NCBI GenBank assembly: GCA_036784855.1
Contig: JAZDSV010000031.1
Coordinates: forward strand, 124,001 to 188,000
Source of the DNA: Aphelidium insulamus
Taxonomy: Eukaryota; Aphelidiomycota; Aphelidea; Aphelidiaceae
Reading direction: 5' to 3'
DNA length: 64,000 nt
The number at the start of each line of letters is the position of its first letter. Position 1 is the stretch's first letter. Positions 1 to 11,336 of the stretch are shown here, piece by piece. The notes under the pieces were generated by a model that saw only the letters and a list, made by a program, of their open reading frames with translations, was not told where the DNA came from and did no database searches. Both the position numbers and the translations under genes were made by a program.

Positions 1-389
1 ATGAGAAGGAGAGCCGTGTTCCGTAACGGGCACTGTTGAGCGTACCCGACCATCGCGATTTGACGAGCGTGGCGGTGCAACTGGCTGCTGTACCAGCTGC
101 TGTTCGGTGCGTTCAATTTCCTTTGTATTTACCAGTCCGCCGACATTGGTGTCCATGTGTGCGTGGCAATGGCGGAATGTTTGGAAAGTAAGTGTGACAT
201 TGCTCTACTAGTAATTGCCAGCTGGCCAATCACGTTCGTCGCGTAATTAATGTGCGCTGTGACTGTGCTGCTGGCCGAGCCCTGGCAGACGACCACAATC
301 TCACAGCTTCCAGCGGTATTCAGCGAGTGTGGCAGCATTGGGGCTTACATGCTGGCTATGGCGCTGACTGGGCGACAGTAATGACTTAA
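1..389 (+). CDS. 3' end of an unidentified protein gene (partial)
   Basis: I do not recognise this protein. An open frame enters from the left edge and can be followed through three exons: up to 106, then 136-187, then 222-389, ending in TAA at 387-389. The introns would be 107-135 (29 nt) and 188-221 (34 nt), both GT-AG. The last exon encodes 55 residues containing the patterns RRVINVRCDCAAGRAL and HWGLHAGYGADW, with a composition that looks like real protein. The in-frame stop at 24-26 means that either the gene has another splice junction just inside the window or the first exon begins after it. The overlapping minus-strand frame over 129-338 looks like a shadow. The gene call is inferred only from frame continuity and splice signals. 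Confidence 0.35.
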
Positions 390-809
390 TTGCTTAAAAA
401 ACCTATCCATACATACACAAAAAATACTAGGTTTACACATTAAATGCTGGCTGGTACGGTCTGAACAACAGGAACTGCAGCAAAGAAACATACCTCTACC
501 CAGACAGATAAATAAAATTTAAATTCCACACTTACAGATATTTATTTATTTATTTATTTAATAATGTGTTACATAAATTACTATATTAATTTCCAATCTG
601 TTGGGGTCAAGTATTTAGGATTCAACTCATAGTACATATAGTTTTTGTTATGCAACAATACGGTTCCAGTTGAAGTGCACGAGACGGCTTTTTTGGACTA
701 TCGGTTATCTTTTCAAGGCTTCATCATCCAAAGCGATGTCAGTCTGTTAATGATTTTAGCCAAGTTAAATAAGGATCAAGACTTCGGTGCGCCTGACCGA
801 AGCCCCAAA
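390..809. other. AT-rich intergenic spacer
   Basis: There is no convincing gene here. The stretch is AT-rich and contains a short TTTA microsatellite around 538-562. It probably holds the terminator of the left-edge gene and the promoter of the ATP synthase delta gene. Confidence 0.5.
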
Positions 810-1928
810 ATGATTAGTGCACGCTTGCAGCGCACGGGAACCTCGATCGTTGCCGCATGCGCCCGCTCCACTGGCGGTAGGTGCCAGCAAAGTTTTTTGC
901 ATACTGACTGCGAGCATTGCAGCGCGCCGCTTTCTTGCTACCGAGGCTCCGGCCGCAACCAGCGCTGCCAAGTCCGGCAAACTGGTGGTGACCATGGCTG
1001 CACCGCACCAGGCACGTGCATGGCATCACAAAACTTGCCTGCTCATATGATCACGCAGACGTTTGTCAAGGGCGAGGAGGTGGAACGAGTTGACATTCCC
1101 GCAACGTCGGGCGATATGGGCATCCTCGCCAACCACGTACCAACCATCCAAATGCTCAAGCCGGGCGTGGTGGACATTCTGTATGAAGGTGGAAAGTCTA
1201 AAAAGTTGTTTGGTACGTCATCGTGTCCAGTGCCTAGCCATTGCCTTAATAGTGGTAGTGTCTGGTGGCTTTGCGGTGGTGAACCCCGACAATACGCTCA
1301 ACATCAACGTGGTGGAGGTGGCCTCTCTGGATCAGCTAGACAAATCGGTTAGTCATCGTTGAATCTTTGCCGTGCATCTCTATGCTGTCTATGTATGTAT
1401 GTATGTTATGTGTGTGTATATTTGTATGTTGTATGTATGTGTGTGTGTATGTCTATAGCTGTATGTGTGTATGTATGTGTGTATGTATAGTTGGATGTAT
1501 GTATGCATGTATGTATGTGTGTATGTATGTATGTATGTATGTGTCTATGTATGTGTGTGTGTATGTATGTATGTATGTTGTATGTATGTATGTATGTATG
1601 TATGTATGTGTGTGTGTACGTACAGATATATATATATACATATATATATGTGTGTGTGTGTGTGTGTATGTATATGTTTGTATAGGTGTATGTATGCATG
1701 TAGTTGGATGCGTGTGTGTGTGTATATAGTGATATGATGCAAATATACTCATTGGATAATGCGTGGTCCGATGTTGAAAATCGTTGACAACGAGCATTGT
1801 AGAATGTTCGCAGTGGAATGGCTGAAGCGCAGAAGCGCCTGGACACCGCCACCACCGATGCCGACAAGGTGTTGGCCAGCGCCGCGCTGGAAGTTTTCCA
1901 AGCTATGGACAAGGTTGCAGCGGCCTGA
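810..1928 (+). CDS. ATP5F1D: Mitochondrial F1 ATP synthase, delta subunit (bacterial epsilon homologue)
   Basis: Subunit of the central stalk of mitochondrial F1Fo ATP synthase, where it couples proton-driven rotor movement to ATP synthesis in the matrix. Five exons: 810-876, 923-1011, 1059-1212, 1253-1347, 1803-1928 (531 nt, 176 residues). The first ~35 residues are rich in Arg, Ser and Ala (RRFLATEAPAA), typical of a matrix-targeting peptide. The family signature GILANHVPTIQMLKPG lies in exon 3, followed by the beta-sandwich core (SGGFAVVNPDN) and a C-terminal helical hairpin in the last exon. Length is close to the usual 160-170 residues. Intron 2 (1012-1058) is GC-AG. Intron 4 (455 nt) is about ten times the local norm and filled with a TATG/TGTG microsatellite. 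It converges on UreF, with 69 bp between stop codons. Confidence 0.9.
1381..1740 (+). repeat. TATG/TGTG/TATA microsatellite inside an ATP synthase delta intron
   Basis: A long run of TATG, TGTG and TATA units, about 360 bp, lies inside intron 4 of the ATP synthase delta gene. It creates long spurious open frames on both strands rich in Tyr/Val/Cys or Thr/His. These are not genes. Confidence 0.9.
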
Positions 1929-1997
1929 TGAACTGGCAGCCTCAATGTCAACAAGGACACACATACACACTCCCGGATTAGTATGTGTATGTGTGTA

Positions 1998-2791
1998 TCA
2001 GCTGTTGAATAGGCGACTGTAGAGACCGTCATGCGCTGACTGCCACTGGTCCAGTAGCGGCAAGGTTGGTGCTGCGTGCTGCAGACCTAATCCGCGGCAC
2101 TGGTGCACCAGAGACTCTACTGCGCCGCCCAATTGCAACTGCAATCTCTGCGCGGCATACGGTCCCAAAATGTTTAATCGCACCGCCGCAGACACCATCG
2201 CGCGCACAAACAGGAATGCATACAGCCGCTGGCATCGGTCTGTGAGAGTGAGTGTAAGTGGTGTAAGCCTGCGGATGCCGCGGTCCAGGACTCACCGCGT
2301 GGCACGCCCAACAAAGCGCACGTAAGGGCAAACGTGACGGGCAGGTGGCCGGCCGCGCGTCCCACTCGCACGTAAACCTTGTACTTGTCGACGAGGGCGG
2401 TATCGGAAACGGCGGCGAAGGATTTGGACACTAGCGTGAGCATCGCTACTCCCTGAGCCGAGCTGGCCCGGCGCGCCACACGGTTACCACGCATGAGTGC
2501 GTCATAGTCGGTGTCGAGTGAGCGGACGGCATGCAGTGCAGCGGTGCCATTACTGTCGGCGAGCGCAGCGTACACCGCAGCGATGAGGGGCAGGCAGCTG
2601 CGACAGTTGGACTCGGCACTGGCCAGCACGTACTGCCGCAGTGAGACGCCTCCGCCACCACTGGCTGATACATGCCCCAGCTGGTAGGCCGCCTCCAGAC
2701 CGGCAGAGGCGACAAATCCGCCGCTGGGCAATGCAGAGTCGGCCAGCTGCCACTCGAGCCACACTGACGGCTCCCCACTGTCCCGGTGCAT
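1998..2791 (-). CDS. ureF: Urease accessory protein UreF
   Basis: UreF acts with UreD and UreG as the chaperone complex that loads nickel and CO2 into the urease active site in the cytosol. Two exons, read right to left: 2791-2296 and 2239-1998, with a 56-nt GT-AG intron at 2240-2295. The product is 245 residues, normal for the family. The N-terminus carries the hallmark WLEWQLADSALPSGGF followed by GLEAAYQLG. The C-terminal exon has the conserved SAAVRLNILGP block. The first ATG (2789-2791) sits only nine residues before the hallmark, so there is little room for another start. Its start codon is 5 bp from the divergent FANCI start codon. A complete urease system is implied elsewhere in the genome, but none is visible here. 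Confidence 0.92.
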
Positions 2792-2796
2792 TGCCA
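2792..2796. promoter_or_regulatory. 5-bp gap between divergent UreF and FANCI start codons
   Basis: The UreF ATG (minus, 2789-2791) and the FANCI ATG (plus, 2797-2799) are separated by five bases. Any 5' leader of one gene must overlap the other gene's coding sequence, unless an unseen upstream exon exists. The promoter elements must therefore lie inside coding DNA. Confidence 0.6.
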
Positions 2797-5700
2797 ATGA
2801 CCACGAACGGCGTGCAGGACATTGGCGCTTGGTTGTTGCGAGCCTTCCCGCCGCCGCCGCCGGACACTGCGAGCACCGTCGACTCTAGTCAGGCGGTCAG
2901 TGGGCCCGTGCGCGTAGATGTGGTCAGGGATGCCCTGGAAACCGGCCGCCCAGACGACTATGCGCTCCCCGACGCTATTCTGCAGCGCGCGGTGTCGTGG
3001 CTGAGCGTTGCCAGTACCGCGGACCAGATGGCCCTCGAGCTGGTGCAAACTCTGCAGCTACAGGTAACTGCCATCCCTCAAAGCTACTGCGCGGATGACT
3101 GACTCCACCAGATGGACCGTGTGTCGGCGGCGGCATTGCACGCCATATGCGACACTGTGGTGGCCACCGTGCGCACAGAGCAGCGTGCTTCTGGCGCACT
3201 AGGCATGCTCACATCTCTGGTACCATCTGTGTTTGGCTCTCTGAACAGAAGAAGACGACGCGCCGCGGACCCTGACCACAATGCCACACTCCGACTCTTT
3301 GTGGACACATTGTTGTCGGTGCCGTGGCCCGGCGGCGACACTGCCCTTGTCCTTGTGACCTTATTCGAGTGAGTCCTCATACAGCCGCCAGTATGTGACG
3401 TATTCATGTGTGTTTGTATGGCAGGGAGTTGCACATTGAGAGCGCTGTCACGGTCGGTGCCATTGTAGACAAGACCATCAGGTTGGTCCGACAAATAGAT
3501 ACCTATATATGTGTGTCTGTTTATATGTATCTGCTTGGTCAACAGCAATTGACCGCTATGTAGCCTACTCCGCAGAGTATCGCAACTGACCTACGTGGCT
3601 CCGCTGGTGCACCAACTGCTCTTACTGGTTAATAACAAGGAATCGAATTTGCTAACAAGTATCGCCGAGTCTGTGGATTGCCTGTACTCATCGTATGTTG
3701 TTGGCATGTGTGCGATCTGTCACGTAATGCTACAGTGGGCGACACTCTTTCGGCCAACTAGCTTTGATGGAAGGTGCCGTTCTGGAGCACATTGTCTTTT
3801 CCGTCAAGCAGGACCCGGTACGTTGACGTCGTTTCTTTGCTGAGTGACGAGCGCGTGACTTCAGTCATTGGGCGTCGAGTTTGCAAGGCATGTCAAGCAG
3901 CATGCTACCGTCAATCCCGCTATTCTGTCACTTTTATTTTCGCTAACACAAGTGGTTCGCCTGGAGTCTGTTGTACGTTGCAGCGCGTCGTATATATACT
4001 GCATCCTTAATGTTTTACTATGCAGTCCATGGATGCCGCCAAGTCGCTTATTTTGTCACGTTTTCGACTGGACGAAAAACTGGACTCTGCTCGGTGGATT
4101 TCGAGTTCGTCGCATATTTCATGTTAATATCATACTGAACATCATATTAGACATAATTGAAACTAGTCCGTGGGACCCTCGAGGTATTTTTAACGATATC
4201 GTTGCCAAATGCGCTTATGGCTGGGACCACGTCACGCGCGGATTGTTCTTGTTCGCTCAAGAAGCATTAGAAGTGCATGCTAGCCCCTTCGCGAAGCCGC
4301 GCAACTGCGTACTCGCGTGCAAGAGCGGCAGCAAACTGGCATCGGACAGAATGGTGAACTTGGGAGTGTGGTTAATGGCAAAATTATATCAGGTGCGTTG
4401 ATTTGTATTATGGCTTAAAATCTAATATCTTGGTTTAGGCGCAAGAGCTTTGTCGTCTAGATATATTTGAGCAAATCATAGCTTTCACAATGGCTGGTGG
4501 GCAAGCTGCCGTGCATTACTTGGAAGCACTCCGTAGTATTGTTGAATCGTGCCCTTCAAGCTTGCAGGGCGCGCAAAGTATGAATAAGGTAATTTAATCT
4601 TTACTGTGCTGTTCCAACGCAACATAAGCGCTCCTCAGCTGAAAGAAGCATTGTCGTATCTTTGCGACATTCCTCGAGCATGTGCGTCACATTTGATTTC
4701 GTCGTTGCTGCCGGTCATTATGGAAAACGGCGCGCTTTATGATGCGGTGATGCTAGCTCTTAAAAAAGGTCTTTGTGCGCGGTAATGATTATTTCTTTAT
4801 GAGTTGTATGAAGTCTGCATCCTGACTTGAACCAGTGACGTGCCGGGGCGTCTTGTGGCGTCAGACACTCTACTTGCATTCGTTGCGGAACAATCGCGAC
4901 GCGGTAACATCGATCAAGAACTCTTGACTTGTTTGCATCGATGCACTGCGTAAGTTCAATTACCATTTACTTCATCAATTCTTAGATTTGTAACATGTAT
5001 ATATACATATTTTATGCGATAGACTGCAAAGCGAGGTGAAAAAATCGACCTACGAAGGGATCATGGCTATTTTAAACTACGACGACTCATTTGCCTCCAA
5101 GATGTATCCATTTTTGCTCCGTCAAGTCTGTAGTATGATCCAATTTACTTTCTTACATTCTTACATTTGGCATTTAGTTGAATGCTGCTCGCATACAACG
5201 CGGTAATAATGATCTGGTGGTAGGCGATTATTTGCTATTAAACTCTCTTTTGAGAGCTGGTAATATCAGCAAATCTCCGGGTAGCACTGGTTGATGATTT
5301 GCTTTGCCTTGAACTAACACAACAAATGAAGACCATCGTCATTTGTTGGCCGAAATTCAAAATTATTTCAGAAATCTAGATGTTTCGCATACAACGGGCA
5401 CGCTACCCACCGAAGCGATGATAACAACACTTTCGGTAAACCTCAGCATCTGATAAACGAGGTGCTGACTCGTGTTAGATTGTGATTGAGTGCTCCTTCG
5501 ACTCCACCGACGTTGATTCCATTCGGCGTTGCATAGGACTTTTCGAGAAAAGAGAGCAGCTCATAGCCGCCATGGGATTGTCAATCAGACAAAAAGTTGC
5601 GATAATTTTCGCTGGCAATAACACTGTGCACTAATCGATAGATCTTGCGTGTGAATCGTGGAAACTTGGAAGTGTTCTTGAGATGCTGCGAACATTTACT

Positions 5701-7237
5701 GCCAATGAAGTTGGATCTGGCAATCGCGACGTGCTCAATATTGCAGCCAGTAGTCGTATCTTTATGGAATGTGTTCTTGCTGAAATCCTAAATTGCTGTG
5801 AACGGAAAGCTGATTCTTCTTCCGTTGAAGACATCGATGAAATGCTATGCATCTTCAAAATTGTACTCAATGAATTATTTCGTTGGACGACCGATGGCGG
5901 CGGAGATATTGATGACGAAAATGTACGACAGTTTGAGTTTGTGCAGACACGCTAACATGTTCCTCTAGCCATCCACTCGATTATTGATACTCCTTCAAAT
6001 CCTAGTGATCGTGATGGAAATATTCACAAAATACGATTTGTCGCGCCAGCATGACATACTAAAGTCGGTGTTAGAAAACGAGCAGTCTCTGAAAGTACTG
6101 TATCGCTAAACCTACATGTAGCGAACCTAATGTTTAGGCGAGTTTAAGACTGCTTTGTAGCAAAGGCTCAGACCTTGCGCGATGGGGGAGCAGATTTTTA
6201 AAAAATATAGCTCGTCTCGATCTCAGTTGCATACAAGAGGAAGATATATATGCGTTGTCAAGGCTAATTCTACAAGAGACGAAGGAGGTGTCGACGGTGC
6301 GTAACGTGGTTGAGGTAGTATTGCATCTTGAACATAAACGTGGCGAGTTATTAGAAGTTAGTATTCTCGGGTCGCTTTTCCGTCGTCACAATTATTGTAG
6401 ACCATTGCGTTATCAAAGGATATGCTGGCTATAGTAGGAAAATTCGAATTGGTTGATGGAGATGAAGATCACGCGCTGTCAGATAAATCTCCCGCGTCCC
6501 GACTTCTTACAAACTCCGGCTGTCAAGTTGCAGTAGCTAAAGAAATTTTCAAGCTAGCTGAGGAGTTCATTTGCGATGCGGAGTGGCTAGTGCACTATAT
6601 CCGTTTTAGCGTACAAGCACATCGTTCAAAAATGGAGCTCGAAGGCAATTTGTGCAAATTATTGCTGGATATCGTATCAGTTCTAGCTACGATATTACAA
6701 GTGCCGCTGCCCACATTATTTGATGTCGAGTTTCGCATGTTGATACGGTTCTTCAAATGTCAATCTGGGATTGCAAAACATGTACGGATATGAATCAACC
6801 ATGTATCACGACATTTCATTTATATAGAAAGCAACAGATCCAGCTATCTGCCATGGCCTTCAAGATTGCTTTGTTGACCTTGTCATGAATATATCTTCGC
6901 AGCTTACGCCAGTGGTCTACAAACTTATTGCGTACGCTCAAAATTCTGACCGTCAGAATGCCGCTGGCTATGTTAACGTCAAAAAAGCAAAGAAGGAAAA
7001 GGTATTGCTTGTTAATTACTGCTGGTTATTAAACAAAAACAGTTGGACGGCGGTTCGCTATCTAAACACTCGAAAACTATCCCAACTCTAGTGTATCAAG
7101 TCGAACAATACGAGAAGTGCCTCATGCGAGTCGCGAAGAAAAGCAACATCAATCTGATGCGCTTTTGTAAAAGAAGCACCGCACGAGATTTTCGGCTCCA
7201 GCTGGACGCACTGGACAATGCCTCGAATATCAAGTAG
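2797..7237 (+). CDS. FANCI: Fanconi anaemia group I protein (FANCI)
   Basis: FANCI pairs with FANCD2 as the ID2 clamp that is monoubiquitinated and closes on DNA during interstrand crosslink repair in the nucleus. I place 21 exons: 2797-3063, 3112-3368, 3425-3481, 3576-3692, 3736-3817, 3865-3972, 4026-4122, 4151-4392, 4439-4588, 4639-4781, 4836-4949, 5023-5125, 5178-5259, 5332-5435, 5479-5614, 5642-5922, 5969-6094, 6138-6356, 6401-6781, 6828-7001, 7043-7237 (3435 nt, 1144 residues; human is about 1330). Recognisable blocks are EGAVLEHIVFSVK, the WDHVTRGL motif, VAPLVHQLLLLVNN, VYKLIAYAQN, and near the C-terminus VYQVEQYEKCLMRVAKKS and STARDF. The acidic/basic tail seen in vertebrates is missing. 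The introns include a 28-nt GT-AG (4123-4150) and a 27-nt GC-AG (5615-5641). It is tail-to-tail with POL5 (79 bp). Confidence 0.9.
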
Positions 7238-7316
7238 GCAAAGGGTTGAGCGAAGGATTGGCGTCGAAATTGGACGGGAACATGCTTTATTGTGACTTGC
7301 GCATGCTTTAATATAC

Positions 7317-10300
7317 TTATTTCACCTTCGCTTTCTTTGTTTTAGGTTCCGACTCCGAAGATCCGGATAATGACACAGTATTGTCAAATTTGGAGATCGC
7401 GGGTTCCGCTGTGTCAACTAGCCGCAACAGTCGCTTGCACATATTCACCACGCCATGATTGGAACCCAGATTGGGACTTTGCAAAATGGCATGTAGAAGA
7501 TTTCCAACGTCGGGCGGAATAACCTTATCCGTTATATCAGAGATCAACAACAGAATACCTGAGACAAACCTGAACTAAATTGCTCTTTGCAATATTACGG
7601 ACAATGTCGTTACAGACAACAGTCAAGATATCTTTACACCTGGATATCTTCATCGAAACATTCAGTCGGTCAATATCCACTAAAGCGACATGAGCCAACT
7701 TTGCCAGAACAGGCACAACGTTTGATGTCCAAAAATTAGACTTGATATCACTACGTCGAATAATCGGACCCAGTATGTACCATAGTTGGTATTGTTGATA
7801 CTGACTGAGTGGGGCTCCAGACATTTGCTTATTGATTAACGCTTCGGTGATATCCAAGCCCAAGGATTTCCATAGAATATCCGTCTGCATCTCCGGAATA
7901 CGACAATAATCGATAAAAACGGACGCCGGAATATGAGCCGTGCCTGATTTGCACACGTGAGCTTCAATAAGCTGTTGAAAAATCGAAGAGAGGTGCTCGT
8001 TACTTGAACTTGAAACCCCATCCTTGCGTATGAAGTAGCGTATAATCCACAAAAGGCAACGAGCAATCGGGGGCATGACATCTTTTGTCGGCGCACACAG
8101 TTTGATGTCGTCAATGGTCAATGTTCCCAAACATACTTGCAAGAATACATCGCAATAGCGCATCAATGTACTTTCGTCCATTCCAACGAGAGGAATGTGA
8201 CAAAATCGTTCCGTGAGCACTGAAGAAACTTTTGACGCAATACGCTGCCTTTTCTCGGCTGAAAGTTGAAGTACACACCCGATCTCTTCCAGTAGTAAGT
8301 TTGCCAGATCTGGTTTGTCGCATTCTTGCACAATTTTAATCTGGGCTGTCGGATTCGCGTGTATGATCACAGATCTTGCCAATGTCAGGGCAGTCATGAC
8401 CGCATGTTCCGCAGTCTGTCGTGCAGTTTTAGCGCCACTGCCTTCAACACGTTGCAGTTGCTTTCCAAATATATCCACGAGATCTAAGGCGCGAAACTTA
8501 AAATCTGAAACAGACTGAACTGCATCGCGCTGTTGCACCTTTTCAAGTTTCCGGTGACGAAAAATTTCAGCAATTTTGGAATCAAAACCTAAATTTACCA
8601 TTTCATCGTCATTGAGCAATTCTTCGTCATCCGTCGAATCATAATCATCACCCATAGAAACCGCATTTCCCACGGCTTGCCGAACAGACTCCACCAACAC
8701 AGCAGTAGTTGCATCACTGTCATTCACTTCAAATTCCTCATCTGACGCATTCGAATCTGAAGTCTCGAACAAATCATCGTCATCCAATCGAAGCTTCGCC
8801 GATGTGAATGGATCCAGCACTTTATAGAGGGCATTAAGCCCGCCGTCATCGATATCCAAGCATAGCGATCTAAATGCATTCTCGACGACGTATCGAGTAA
8901 GCCGAATACACAAGGAGCAACTAGCACTAAGCGATTTGATTTGATTTGAACCCATTTTGATTGCGTCCGGCGTAAAAGCCTGCTTTGCGAGCATCGAAAG
9001 TGATATATCTGTCATGACTGAGATCGGATTAACGTGCGACGCCGCACCGCCACCATTGCTCCAGTTAATGTAGCATTGTCGAAGTTCTTCAAATGTGGAT
9101 TCGAGTTCATCCGCTTCCGTGATGTCCGTACTTCCAGCCAGTTGCAGATAAACAAGCGCTAGAAGCTGTCGAAAATGAATAACCTTTTTTTCTTTTTTCG
9201 ACATGGAGTGCATTTGGTACACTACATCTCTAAATTCCTCACATTTCGCTAAACGTTCATTCGATAGCGTGGAGTTTTGCGCCGTATATTTCAGCTTAAC
9301 ATTCTCCAATGATTTCATGGCATAAACCATCCAGTCAGGTGAGGTGGCTATATGCACCTGACAATCCGGTCGACATACCAGGTCGGTGAGAAGAGTCCAA
9401 AATTTTTGCCGACAGAAAATATGCATTGCTTTGGACTTGGACCTCATTGAATGGTTGGAATCGGCGCCACAGTCGATATGCAGCGGCCCGTCAACAAAGG
9501 AGAGAGAAATAATAAAGTCCATAACTTTACAAAGCCATGCCGAGTTCTTGGCGATACTGTCATTCTTGACAAGCGCCAACAATTGCTCAACAAACCATCG
9601 CTGCTTTCCTTCCTCGGCTCCAATATCAGCATCATCACGAGATTTGCAGTCCGTGCCGAAAAATGATAAAATGATCCGATCAACTTGTTGGGCAATTTGA
9701 TCATTATTTTCGTCATCGCCTTTGCCAAATATAGTAGTGTATATGCTATCAAACAGCTTCTTATTTCTCTGCATTAAAACATAGCCAGACTTGCAGCTTA
9801 AAACGGAGGCTAGAAGCTGCAATCCTACATTCTTATCAGCATGGATCAGTCCCAATGTTCTTTTCATCTAGTAATTTGAGTACAGCTAATGGAAGAAACG
9901 ATTGATGCATACCGCTCTTTGAGCCGCACTGTGCAATAGCTTGTCCGCCGATGGTGCATTCCTCAACAGACAGGACACCAACTTGGGAGTGAATATGAAT
10001 CCAGCAGACTGGCCGGTGGTAACAAGTTTGGAAAGATACAGTTCATAGATATGAAGTCCCAACACTTTGCGTGATAACGATGAATCGAAAAGTGCTTGTT
10101 CGACTGCAGCGTTCCAAAACAGCTGAGGCGTTGAATTCGAACTTTCATGCGCTTTAAGAAAAATGGCTTCGATTATCTTTGGCCACGCTGTATGCACGCG
10201 GGGATGCACAGACTCGGATTCTCGTAAAATTTCTGCAATTACAGGGAAATTTTTCCCATTAAGTACTTGAGCTGGAAACGGAAGATCCAGTGCAACTGCG

Positions 10301-11205
10301 AGAGTTTGGGATAGTTGCTGAAATGTAAGAAAACATTGAATATAAACAAGACCGATATTTACCTCGTTTACAGCTTCAATTGAAATGGCGAGTGACAGAA
10401 GCTCTGGCGACGGTTTCCACGCAACAATTCCCGCCGTTTGGGAGCAGATGTAAGCAGCCACTTCAACCCTCCGGCTAGAGTCCAGCACGCCAATTAAACT
10501 CTGAATAATTTCCACTGCGAATTCCCCCATGTAGGTTTTGACGCTCGCAAGTTTGATAATTTGTGTCGTCAACATCAACACATCCTCCGTCCGAGTGCAG
10601 ATATCGTTCGCCACGATTCCTGACTGGATGATAGCAGTATAGCCAAACGAACGACCAAACATAACATCGCGTTCGTCGGCTGGCTTCTTCCCACTGGCCT
10701 GTGCTGCAGATTTCATCGCATTCTCAAAATAGGTCAGCAGTGATGAGCACGATGTAAACGGCATCAAGACTTCTCGGATAACTAATCCAAATGCCAAAGT
10801 AAATCCTTGTCGTGCAGCTCCTCTTGAACTAACTAATCCATTTAAGAGCCGTTTAAGCGAGTACACGACTTCCGGCTGACAAACTGAGTCGAAAAAAACC
10901 TTGTCCGAAGAGTTATCGGTCGATCGGCTAGAAAGCACAAATTCTCCCGCAGCATTTCGATCAAGATTGAGCGCGCGAAGCTGCATTGCGCTCATTGATC
11001 TCTCGTGCATGTAGCTGACTTGTAGCTTCGAGAGATTATCGGCTAGCAACATCGCGGCAGATTGACGCTCCACTTCATCAACGGACGCTAGATCCCAAAA
11101 GAAACGAAAAATCGATTGCGATTCATTCTCGTGCGACGAAGCGGTATCTGCCGCTGGGCTACTGACAGTTGTGGTTCCGCACAATCCGAGGCAAGGTGCG
11201 GCCAT
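7317..11205 (-). CDS. POL5: POL5 / MYBBP1A-family nucleolar protein
   Basis: This family (yeast Pol5, animal MYBBP1A) acts in the nucleolus in rRNA synthesis and early ribosome assembly; despite the old name it is not a working polymerase. Four exons, right to left: 11205-10363, 10317-9913, 9867-7570, 7523-7317 (1250 residues). The N-terminus has the family's FFWDLASVDEVERQSAA and the block YSLKRLLNGLVSSRGAARQG. An alpha-helical repeat body follows, then a strongly acidic Asp/Glu stretch around the middle of the protein, and a short basic tail (KTKKAKVK) that may be a nucleolar signal. The intron at 10318-10362 is 45 nt with no stop in frame, so splicing is judged from its clear donor and acceptor. 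It diverges from DDX18 with 131 bp between start codons. Confidence 0.85.
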
Positions 11206-11336
11206 TTATTTTGCAACGCGCGAGGTGAAAAGTGGAACGCGAGTGAAAAACGCGACAATCTTGTCGGTTTAGGTCAGGGTTATTTGGACGGGCAGAAAAC
11301 GAGGCAAAAACGAGCAAGTTGCAAAATCCATCACAA

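Noticed and set aside
1367-1800. Long open frames of Met-Tyr-Val-Cys or Thr-His repeats on both strands
   Set aside because: They are products of the TATG/TGTG microsatellite inside the ATP synthase delta intron.
5260-5284. A possible 25-nt intron in FANCI
   Set aside because: A 72-nt intron (5260-5331) with a clear ACTAAC branch motif joins the frames better and matches the conserved order, so the ultra-short version is not needed.
7524-7569. An 11-nt gap between the last two POL5 reading frames (CAG GTTTGTCTCAG)
   Set aside because: Too short for an intron; a normal 46-nt intron with phase 0 joins the same frames.
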